Below, piece by piece: positions 56,443 to 64,000 of a DNA stretch of 64,000 nt. Position 1 is the first letter of the stretch, and each line of letters begins with the position of its first letter. The position numbers and the translations under genes were made by a program. The DNA lies in contig JAOBSW010000108.1 in NCBI GenBank assembly GCA_026214975.1, forward strand, positions 248,001 through 312,000. Reading direction: 5' to 3'. Under the pieces are notes generated by a model, which saw only the letters and a program-made list of their open reading frames with translations, did no database searches and was not told the DNA's origin. The stretch comes from Gentiana macrophylla. Lineage: Eukaryota; Streptophyta; Magnoliopsida; Gentianales; Gentianaceae.

Positions 56443-57079
56443 TGATAAGTGATTGATGTTTAGAGCACTTCGAGTTTTCAGAGAGAATCAAAAGTAGGGT
56501 TTGTAATTTGCAAAAGAGTGTAAAGATTTCTGAAAATCTTCTAAGTATCGTTTATATAGGATGATTTGGGTAGTGTGAATGTGGTTTGAATGTGGAAGGA
56601 TTTTATGACATAATGGTGTGATTTTGTGTATGTAAATCACGATATTCGAGTGAAGTGGGGGAGTGGATTGAGGTAAGTAATGATAGAGCCCGGGAATCGA
56701 GGCGTTTGTAATTCAAAAGATAATATGGTTACATCTACGATTATAAGTTGATCTCCACGTGTGTAATCATCCAAAGAATAATCTTCCATAATTCCCTTAT
56801 TCTACACGTGTATAAAAGTTGATTATGTTCACACTATAATTTACCCATGATTCCAATCTTTATTTCGGTGAAGTGCCTTGGCTGGCCACTTAGCCGGTGT
56901 AGTGACTCTTTCACTGAGCCGCTTTATTTGACTGTTCCTAACAATCAGTGAAGTTAACTTCGCCGAGTACCAGTGCCTTACCTGCTACATCTCATGTAAT
57001 GGCAAAGGTTTAAACAGCTAATGAAGTCGCTTAGCCGATTACTCCAGTTAGCCGCTCTTTGGTATTTAGTCGATTTCAA
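56443..57079 (-). other. Copia-A spacer between RNase H and extra ORF
   Basis: About 640 bp without a readable gene. The stretch 56870-57060 repeats words such as TTAGCCG and ACTGAGCCG that also occur in the family A LTRs. It may hold a promoter or splice acceptor for the downstream ORF; nothing decisive is visible. Confidence 0.6.
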
Positions 57080-57492
57080 TCATCCCTAACTCCGTTCTCA
57101 ACATGCTAAATCTTTCATGACTGAGTGGTTTTGTGAAGATGTCAGCCAATTGATCTTCAGTGGATATGTATTTTAGAATGATATCCTATTTTTCAACATG
57201 ATCTCTGATAAAATGATGTCTCACATCAATGTGCTTTGTTCTTGAATGCAACATTGGATTTTCAATATTAGATATTGCACTTGTGTTATCACACATGGTT
57301 GGAATTGTTTTCTCCTCCACTCCATAATCCCTTAGCTGTTGTCTAATCCAGAGTATGCTACTATATATTCTGCTTCAGCTATTGATGTAGATGTGGAGTT
57401 TCGCTTTTTGCTAAACCATGAAACTAGTCTGCTGCCTAGCATTTGACAAGTTCCAGAGGTGCTTTTTTTAATCTATTTTGCATCCAGCATAG
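57080..57492 (-). pseudogene. Copia-A RNase H (decayed)
   Basis: Broken minus-strand translation gives SDYAGCKID, then a RQLRDYGVEEKTIPTMCDNTSAIS-like stretch and HIDVRHHFIRDHVE followed by EDQLADIFTKPL, the usual C-terminal part of Copia pol. It joins the truncated RT out of frame at about 57495. Confidence 0.85.
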
Positions 57493-57924
57493 TCAGAGTT
57501 GGAAACCAGGGAGTTGTTCCACATATACTTCTTCATGCAAAAGTCCATTCAAAAATGCACTCTTGACATCCATTTTATAGACTTTGAAATCTTTGTGTGC
57601 AGCAAAAGCTAGAAAGAGTCTGATTGCATCCAATCTTGCTACTGGTGCAAATGTTTCATCATAATCTATTCCTTCTGCTTGAGAATAGCCTTTTGCAACT
57701 AGCCTTGCTTTGTTTCTGACAACTGTTCCTTGCTCATCCATCTTGTTTCTAAATACCCATTTTGTTCCAATGATATTGGTTGTGTCTGGTCTGTCAACAA
57801 GTTCCCAGACTTCATTTCTTTCGAATTCATTTAGTTCTTTTTGCATGGCTGTGATCCAGTCTGCATCTAGAATTGCATCATCTATTGTCTTGGGTTCCAC
57901 TTGTGATAGAAAACACGTTAACAT
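57493..57924 (-). pseudogene. Copia-A reverse transcriptase, N-terminal third only
   Basis: A 143-residue frame with [87 protein letters not shown] and [10 protein letters not shown]. At this point the Copia-B1 RT goes on to the YMDD box; here the next residues already belong to RNase H. The catalytic YxDD part and thumb are deleted, so this copy cannot reverse-transcribe. Confidence 0.92.
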
Positions 57925-57993
57925 ATGCTCCAGTTCTTCTGGTTCTCACTCCTGTGTGAATGTCTCCAATAACTTGTTCTTCAGGATGATCTC

Positions 57994-59271
57994 TTAGCCA
58001 TTTAGGTCAAGTTGAAGTCGTTCTTCACTTGGTGCTTCTGCAGCTTCAGGTTCTGCATGTACTTCCAATTCTGGTGCTTCTTCAGTTGTAATAACTTGTG
58101 GCTCATCTTGATTTCCAAAATTGTGATGCAGAATAGTTGCTGGTACTGTTGTATTCATATACACTTGTCTTTGTGATGCTTCTTCTTCTTGTTCTTGAAG
58201 ACTTTCACCATTTGTATTTGGTTCATCAAAAACTATATGTATTGATTCTTCAATCACCAATGTTCTTTTGTTGAGTACTCTGAATGCTTTTCTGGTGTCT
58301 GAGTATCCCATAAAGATTGCTTCATCAGCCTTTTCATCAAAGGCATGCAGCTGATTCCTGTTCAAAACATAACATTTTGATCCAAACATATGCAAATATG
58401 AGATATTAGGTTTTCTACCATTCCATATTTCATATGGAGTTTTTCCATGATGTTTGTTGATAATTGATCTGTTTTATGTATGGCATGCTGTGTTTGCTGC
58501 TTCAGCCCAAAATCTCTTTGGCAGGCATGCTTTTGCAATCATTGTTCTGACTGCTTCTTTGAGAGTTCTGTTTCTTCTTTCTGCTACACCATTTGCTGTG
58601 GGGTTCCTGCTGTAGATAATTGATGCAATACTCCATTTTCTTCACAATAGGTTCTGATAATCTCATTGAGAAATTCAGTGCCTCTATCTGATCTGATCTT
58701 GATAATTTTCAGTTCTTTCTCATTTTGAAGTATTCTCAGCAAATCTGGTAGCTTTTTGAGTGTCTCTTTCTTCTTGTTCATAAAAATGGTCCAGGTGTAT
58801 TTTGAGTAGTCATCCACCACTACTAGGGTGTATTTCTTACCACTTACACTTACTTGTGTGACTGGTCCAAATAGGTCCTTATGCAACAGATGTAGAATTC
58901 TTGTTGTTGATTGATAGGGTTTTTGACTTGAAGGAACTTTTGATTTGTTTCCCTTTCTGACATGCATCACATAGACTTTCTTTCTTGAATGTGATCTCAG
59001 GCAGGCCTTCAACTAATTTGTTCTTTGATAATTTGTTGACGGTCTTGAAATTTAGGTGGTTTAGTCTTCTATACCAGATCCAGCTGGTTGATTTTTTGTT
59101 TTTGACAAACAAACATGTTTCAGCTTTGGCTGTTTTCCAATCTACCATATACATGTTATCTTTTCTTCTTCCTGCAAGTACTCTTTGTGTTGGTTTGGCT
59201 GTGAATGACTTTGCATCCTTCCTTGTTGAAGTGCACATTGTAGCCTTTGTCACAAAATTGGTGATGCTCAT
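57994..59271 (-). pseudogene. Copia-A GAG-pre-integrase and integrase (frame-broken)
   Basis: 59271-58879: WIWYRRLNHLNFKTVNKLSK and LCDACQKGKQ, the zinc-binding part. 59012-58584: LLHKDLFGPVTQVSVSGKKYTLVVVDDYSKYTW with the first Asp, then IKIRSDRGTEFLNE with the second Asp. The Glu-containing part follows after a frame change near 58590. The piece 57994-58395 (MHMFGSKCYVLNRNQLHAFDEKADEAIFMGYS) is the C-terminal region before RT, ending in a Glu-rich linker. It would insert the DNA copy into the host genome. The damage is frameshifts, not loss of motifs. Confidence 0.88.
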
Positions 59272-59277
59272 CGATTG

Positions 59278-59480
59278 AAATTAAGTCCCTTGACATATGC
59301 CACATTTTGAATCTTCAAATTGTTCTTGAGCATTGTGCCTTCCCCCTTAATCTTGCCAGGGTTTTCTTTGCCTCCAAATGTGACTTTGGGTCCATCAAAT
59401 GCTTTGAAGTCAGTCAGCCATCTCTTGTTTCCTGTCATATGTCTGAAACATCCACTGTCTATGTACCAGACATCCTACAA
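59278..59480 (-). pseudogene. Copia-A protease
   Basis: The minus strand reads DVWYIDSGCFRHMTGNKRW, with catalytic Asp in DSG, followed by DGPKVTFGGKENPGKIKGEGT and LKIQNVAYVKGLNFN, then a frameshift near 59275. The active-site motif is intact. It would cut gag-pol. Confidence 0.85.
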
Positions 59481-59510
59481 AACAAATTAATTAAGTTTAG
59501 GTTCCCAACA

Positions 59511-60150
59511 CTATTTGGGTCCATACCTGTTAGCAGTCATGCCTCCTACTCCAAGTGTATATCCAAATAATCTTATCTTTGGGTAGTTAAAGTCATCAAC
59601 TTCATATATATAAGGCATGGCAGAATAACTTCTAATATTTCTACTGAAGGTATTCGGATACTTTTCTCTACTTTTTGGTGCATTTGCATCCTTCTTCACT
59701 TTCCAATATATAGTGGGAAACTTATGTTGCTTCATGTGTCTAGGAACATACCTACATTGATTTTTCTTGAACACATGATGCATATCATGGAATGGTTTCT
59801 TCTTGTATTTTGGAGGTGCAACATTCCAATCATCCTCTGAAGGATAAAGTCTTCCTTTGCCTTTCAGAAAGTCCTTGCTTTTGGTTGACTGGATTGATGA
59901 TTTAGTCTGCTGTTTTACTGCACTGAGTTTTGAATTCACCGGTACAGGATGAGTGGTTGAAACCATGGTCTGTCCCTTTCAGAATTTTGGTTCAATGTTA
60001 ATCCTAGATTCAAAATTGTGTTTACCATTGTTTCTATTCTCGTCCTGACTGTTGTAGCCAAAACCAGATTAGATCCAAACATTTTTGAGGGTTAGTAAAC
60101 TGGTTCATTTGTGATCTTAACTGGTAGGGGGATTTTCTCAACTGATCTGT
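59511..60150 (-). pseudogene. Copia-A gag to protease linker
   Basis: The frame 59511-59966 is a basic stretch: KGKGRLYPSEDDWNVAPPKYKKKPF ... FGYTLGVGGMTANRYGPK. It is shared with Copia-P (41260-41660), so it belongs to the family. No catalytic motif; it may help bind RNA. Confidence 0.75.
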
Positions 60151-61295
60151 CAACACCAGATGTATGAACCTCTGCTATTCACCTTCATCTTCATCTAATT
60201 CTTTGGTCATGAGGCATAGACATGCTTTTTCATTGTCTGAGTTGTCTTCTTCATCACTGTCATCTGAGTCATTACCAGATGATTTTTCATTCTTTTCACT
60301 GCTAGATTCAGCCGTGAGTGCCTTCTTGCCTTTCCTCTTTTCAGATGCTTTGTATTTCTTCTTTTCAAAATCTTTATCATTTTCTTCAGGACAATCAGCC
60401 TTGAAGTGACCTTTCTTGTTGCAGTTGAAGCATCTGTATTCATCATCTTTCTTCTTCATGTCTTTGGTTGAGCTTGACCTCTTGTTTGATGATGAGCTTC
60501 CTTTGAATGGCTTCTTTTTGCTAAACCTGTCAAAATGTTTAACTAATAAAGCTACCTGTTCTTTAAGTTCATGTGTCTCTATGCTGATACAATCAGTAAA
60601 GTTACTTTCTTTCGGGTGCTATCGGTCGTTGGCTTTTTGTGTCTCTGCCGGAGCACCATCTTCACCGTTCAGTTCGAATTCATGAGCTTTGAGTTGGGAC
60701 ATCAGAGTCAGAGTGTCAATGTTTTCAAGGTTTGTGGTTCCTCTGATTACTGATGTTATGATCATCCATCTTTCAGGTAAGCCTCTCAAGATCTTTAAGC
60801 ATACTTCTTTCTGGGGAAATGTGTGTCCATGCTGTTGCAGTTCACTGATGGTGCTTGAGAATCTGTTGTCCATTTGATCAATGGATTCACCGGCCTTCAT
60901 TTTGAAATTTTGAAATTTCTGTTTTTAAAATGATAATTTGTTTTCTTTATTCGCTTGAGATCCTTCATTTATCGAGTGCTAGCTTGTCCCACATCTCCTA
61001 TGCTGTTTTGCAATCTTTGATTCTCATGAACATGTTGCTATCTAGAGTCTTCAAAATCATTTCTTTTGCAACAAAGTCTAGATTTTCTCTTTTCCTTGTC
61101 GTCCTTGGTCCAATCTTTCTTGGGTTTGTCTACTTCCTTCCCTTGATCTGGTCCTGTGGATACCACAGTAATGATTGTGATTGGGCCATCATTAATTACA
61201 TCCAGCATCTCCTCGTGAGTTGCTACAAGATGAGACAACATTCTTATTTTATATTCATCAAAATTGTTAACATTGAAAACAGGTACTTTTGACAT
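60150..61295 (-). pseudogene. Copia-A gag (frame-broken)
   Basis: The ATG at 61295 opens MSKVPVFNVNNFDEYKIRM. The chain reads HLVATHEEMLDVINDGP, KPKKDWTKDD, then a frameshift near 61060. Frame 60619-60900 continues MKAGESIDQMDNRFSS, LPERWMIITSVIRGT, LTLMSQLKAHEFELN. Frame 60175-60459 holds an intact CCHC knuckle, CFNCNKKGHFKADC, and a Ser/Asp/Glu-rich tail. It would form capsid and nucleocapsid. Of the three Copia gags in this window, only this one keeps all zinc ligands. Confidence 0.9.
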
Positions 61296-61434
61296 ATGTT
61301 TGAGGAATCCATAAGTAAAATAAGAGATCTATATGTGAATGATAGAAAACTCAGATTTGAAAACTACTTTGAAAATATGTGATCTCCTTGTTACATGAAA
61401 TTAGATCTGAACAGGTTCTGATACTAGGAACACT

Positions 61435-61446
61435 GCTCCGATACCA
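61435..61446 (-). promoter_or_regulatory. Copia-A primer-binding site
   Basis: The minus strand reads TGGTATCGGAGC two bases after the LTR. Initiator-Met type with one change (A to G). Confidence 0.88.
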
Positions 61447-61448
61447 AT

Positions 61449-62832
61449 TGTTGGTCCCAGAGAAGGGTAAAACTATAGTCAGAGGGGGGGGGGGGGTGAA
61501 TGACTATAGTGGAGTTTCAAAAAAATTTCTTGTGATTAAAAGCTTTTGGACAGCGGATAAGTCTCTTCATACTACATTGTTTCAAAGCAGTTTGTACACT
61601 CACAGATATAAGGTATAACATAGGCAATTAAATGAGCGCAGTGAAGTAAATTGCAGAAAGTAAATTGACACAAGGCTTATAGTGGTTCTGGGTGGTGTAA
61701 TCCCTTAATCCATTCTGCTCCTGTGATGATTGGAGGAATTCACTATTGTTTTCACATATAAAATAGTAAGATTTTCCTTGCCTTCCCAAGCTTCACAATC
61801 TACAAGACTATCACTCCTTGGCTACAACAGCTTCAGTGATTCAGTCTCTTTCACTGCTCCTTGAGATCAAATCCTTCAGCAGCTATCACAAACACAACTC
61901 CTTCTCAGATGACTTCTGATTTAGTTGCTTCAGTTTATTGTGAATGAGATTCACAAACTTGATTGATCAATCTCGGTGCTAAATATAAAATTGTAGTTCT
62001 GATGTCTGAGTTGATCTCTAGATGAATCCTTGTAAGTTCAGAGAGAAGGCTTTTCAAATTGACAGAGTTCCTGCTTGGTTTTCTTTTTATGATAGTTGTT
62101 ATTATATGTCTGTCAATGCCTTCTATTTATAGCCTTGAGTATCCTTGATTTGAAATTCCGTCCGTTGGCTATACTAATGAGGGGAATAATCCTTGATTTT
62201 ATTCTTGATTCCCCCTTAATTACATTCTCCTTGATTTCAGTGATATGATTTTTCTTCAAATGTATAGCAGAAAATCCGTCCTTGATTGATCCTCTATTGA
62301 TTGTGCATTAAATGCATGATCCTCTGAATCTTCATCATATTTCAATTCTATTCTGATAGGGATTACTGTGCCGTTCTCTGAACGGTCGAGTGATCCATCT
62401 TACTTTGCCGTTTAGATCATCCTTCACCGTTTTTGCCTTCACTTAGCCGAAAGTCAGTTTACTCTGCCGATTCACTGTTTCCTTCATCCCTTCAGTTCAA
62501 TGAGAATCTTTGTACTTCACTGATCATTGGTTTGGGTGAGATCAATGTACACCATATTTGAACATTAAGTTTCATCACTTGAACCATAACTTAGACTCAT
62601 CCAAGGTCATCACAAACTTCCTTGGTTATAAGTCATACCATTAAGTCTTCATTGCTTCTCTGCATGTACTTGGCTGGCTTCACTCTACCAACTAGTACAA
62701 TACTTGTCTGACTTAACTTATACAATATGTCAGACTCTAAGTAAAGACTTGTACAGAGAATTCTAACTTATTTCAGGCTTACTATAACATCTAGTATGGC
62801 TATCATCAAAACATAATAAAATGTTCCTAACA
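61449..62832 (-). repeat. Copia-A 5' LTR (1,384 bp)
   Basis: The minus strand starts TGTTAGGAACATTTTATT at 62832 and ends GGGACCAACA at 61449. It contains the TATA block CTATAAATAGAAGG near 62118-62132 and a G-run at 61483-61496. By eye it is about 90-95 percent identical to the 3' LTR. Confidence 0.94.
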
Positions 62833-63074
62833 ACTCCCAAATCAGATAAGGCTTTGTTTAGGCACACTCCTCCAATTGTCCATGGTATGAGGAAGCTCCT
62901 AGGATCTTTACACTTTGGTGGCAGTTTCCATTGCGAAACTGCCGGGCATTCCTCGTTAAGGCAAATAGTCTCAAGGTCTAACAACTTTCTTTTGGTAGAT
63001 ATTTCTTCTTTCAAGAATTTTACGTACTCTGGCATTCCGGCCAGAGCTTCTACCAAGGGTATATTCACTTGCCA
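62833..63074 (-). pseudogene. Gypsy-3 protease, N-terminal half
   Basis: The minus-strand frame reads MNIPLVEALAGMPEYVKFL, KRKLLDLETICLNEECPA, PPKCKDPRSFLIPWTIGGVCLNKALSDLG and is cut by Copia-A in the active-site motif. The other half starts at 43345. ACTCC at 62833-62837 is the right TSD copy. Confidence 0.9.
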
Positions 63075-63770
63075 TTACTTAAACATTTCTATGAACTTTT
63101 TATAACGCGCATCATCATTATTCGGTTTACATTTCCTAGGGGGATAGGGTAAATTAGCAGGATTAATAGTTACAGATTGTGGAGACTTACATGATGCCTG
63201 CTACTGCTCTGCCTGCTCGCCTACTAATTTTCAGATGCCTGATTAATCGGCATGGTGTCCCGATTATCACCCTTTCTTTTTCTTCTGATTCTGCTACGTT
63301 CTCTTGCTGACTACTTAATGATTCTTCCTGGATAGTTGTATAACTGGTCCAGGCAGTTCGTTTCCAATTCTAGTCATAATTGCATTTACTTCCTTCGGAT
63401 TCTTCTCAGTGTTGCTTGGTAATCTGCCCAGAGGATAGGCTGACACTTGTTCGGCGATCTGCCCCACTTGGTGCGACAGATTCTACACTATGGCTTCCTG
63501 ATTGGTCAGTCTTGCATCATTCTTCTGACAATATGTGGTGAATTTTGCAGTCAGTTCGGTCATGGATTTTGTGAGTTGATTGACCTTGTCGGTCACAGTT
63601 AAGCTCATTTTATCCATGGCTGCTTCCCAACCACCTGACTTGTTGACTTGAGGCATGAATCCCCCAGTCTGTCTTGGTCTCTCTCCACCTGTAGGATCAC
63701 TTAATATAAAAACATGGTGGTCATGAGAACCTGGGCGATATCTGCCCCTATAGGGATTTCTTTGCCTCTG
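63075..63770 (-). pseudogene. Gypsy-3 gag C-terminal region
   Basis: Broken minus-strand translation matches the start of the Athila ORF: WEAAMDKMSLTVTDKVNQL, YCQKNDARLTNQEAIV, LSHQVGQIAEQVS, LPSNTEKNPKEVNAIMTR. Several stops. Upstream gag ends near 63770, where a different AT-rich sequence begins. Confidence 0.8.
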
Positions 63771-64000
63771 TTAAGGGTAATTTTGTACGGTTTATAACGC
63801 TGTATTTTATGATAATTTCCCCCATATTTGTATGAATTTGCATAAGAAACGTGTGTTTAATGAAAATATTGAGTAAATGATATTTTAAAAGAGTTAACCG
63901 CAAAATATGTTGATTTATGTGCTTTAATTATGTTTTTACGATTATTTGAGCGATATTACATTTTGCGATGTTTTTATATGATATAGATACATTTTTCAAG
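63771..64000. other. Unassigned AT-rich sequence at window end
   Basis: Begins TGTTAAGGGTAATTTTG right after Gypsy-3 gag and shows no coding or repeat match inside the window. It may be the left edge of another LTR insertion, since it starts with TG and interrupts gag, but no partner is visible. Confidence 0.4.

Larger units (their letters stand above)
43346..62832 (-). mobile_element. Copia-A: SIRE-type Copia (minus strand), 3' LTR split by LARD2
   Basis: 5' LTR 61449-62832, PBS 61435-61446, gag 60150-61295, PR-IN 57994-59480, truncated RT and RNase H 57080-57924, extra ORF 53770-56442, PPT 53589-53602, 3' LTR 43346-44651 plus 53536-53588. It is about 10.6 kb without LARD2. RT wording ([25 protein letters not shown] [11 protein letters not shown]) and an extra 3' ORF place it in the SIRE/Maximus lineage of Copia. 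Confidence 0.92.
41699..64000 (-). mobile_element. Gypsy-3: Athila-like element with pol deletion, interrupted by Copia-A, continues past window end
   Basis: Parts: 3' LTR 41699-43101, a short 3' non-coding stub to about 43152, protease 43153-43345, then after the Copia-A insertion (43346-62832) the rest of protease and gag at 62833-63770. RT, RNase H and integrase are missing between the stub and protease. The protease halves join at the DLGAS active-site codons on either side of Copia-A. Sequence right of 63770 is unassigned. The 5' LTR should be outside the window. Confidence 0.82.

Noticed and set aside
62763..63068. 101-residue minus-strand ORF as a single gene
   Set aside because: It runs across the Copia-A LTR and Gypsy-3 junction; a chimera of two elements.

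Overview
This window is repeat-dense nuclear DNA of a flowering plant, most likely a eudicot. It has no bacterial-style genes, and I could not support any host gene. Almost every base belongs to LTR retrotransposons, which are recognised by TG...CA long terminal repeats, primer-binding sites (PBS), polypurine tracts (PPT), short target-site duplications (TSD) and decayed gag-pol reading frames. The species cannot be named from the sequence alone.

Left third (1-27584). Positions 1-7400 hold a minus-strand LTR element with a 5.5 kb non-coding interior (a LARD, or large retrotransposon derivative; called LARD1), cut by the window start. Positions 7401-10950 look like part of a chromovirus-type Gypsy LTR that carries phased palindromes and a 1.19 kb tandem duplication. 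Positions 10951-14997 are the 3' end of an Athila-like Gypsy element (minus), split by a clean solo LTR of a SIRE-type Copia (12106-13490, TSD TACCA). Positions 14998-26001 hold two decayed copies of a second SIRE-type Copia family (minus) that share one LTR (17564-19391). Positions 26002-27584 hold a truncated Copia LTR and a Gypsy protease fragment.

Right part (27585-64000). This is a nest up to four elements deep. A plus-strand Copia (Copia-P, LTR 27585-28995) is interrupted in gag by a nearly complete minus-strand Athila-type Gypsy (29519-40108). At its protease border it is interrupted again by a second Gypsy (Gypsy-3, from 41699 past the window end). Gypsy-3 has an internal pol deletion and is itself interrupted in protease by a minus-strand SIRE-type Copia (Copia-A, 43346-62832). 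The 3' LTR of Copia-A is interrupted by a plus-strand non-coding LARD2 (44652-53534). Flanks rejoin across each insertion, and short direct repeats bracket most of them.

How the parts would work: gag makes the particle. Pol supplies protease, integrase, reverse transcriptase and RNase H (Copia order PR-IN-RT-RH; Gypsy order PR-RT-RH-IN). LARDs keep only LTR, PBS and PPT and would need proteins supplied in trans. All coding regions read here are damaged by stops, frameshifts or deletions. The most unusual signals are: (a) 14-bp palindromes at exactly 22-bp phase in the Athila LTRs and leader, with a different palindrome at similar phase in the chromovirus-type LTR; (b) the conserved non-coding interior of the LARD family; (c) an extra ORF after pol in both SIRE-type families, one with an in-frame 618-bp tandem duplication.
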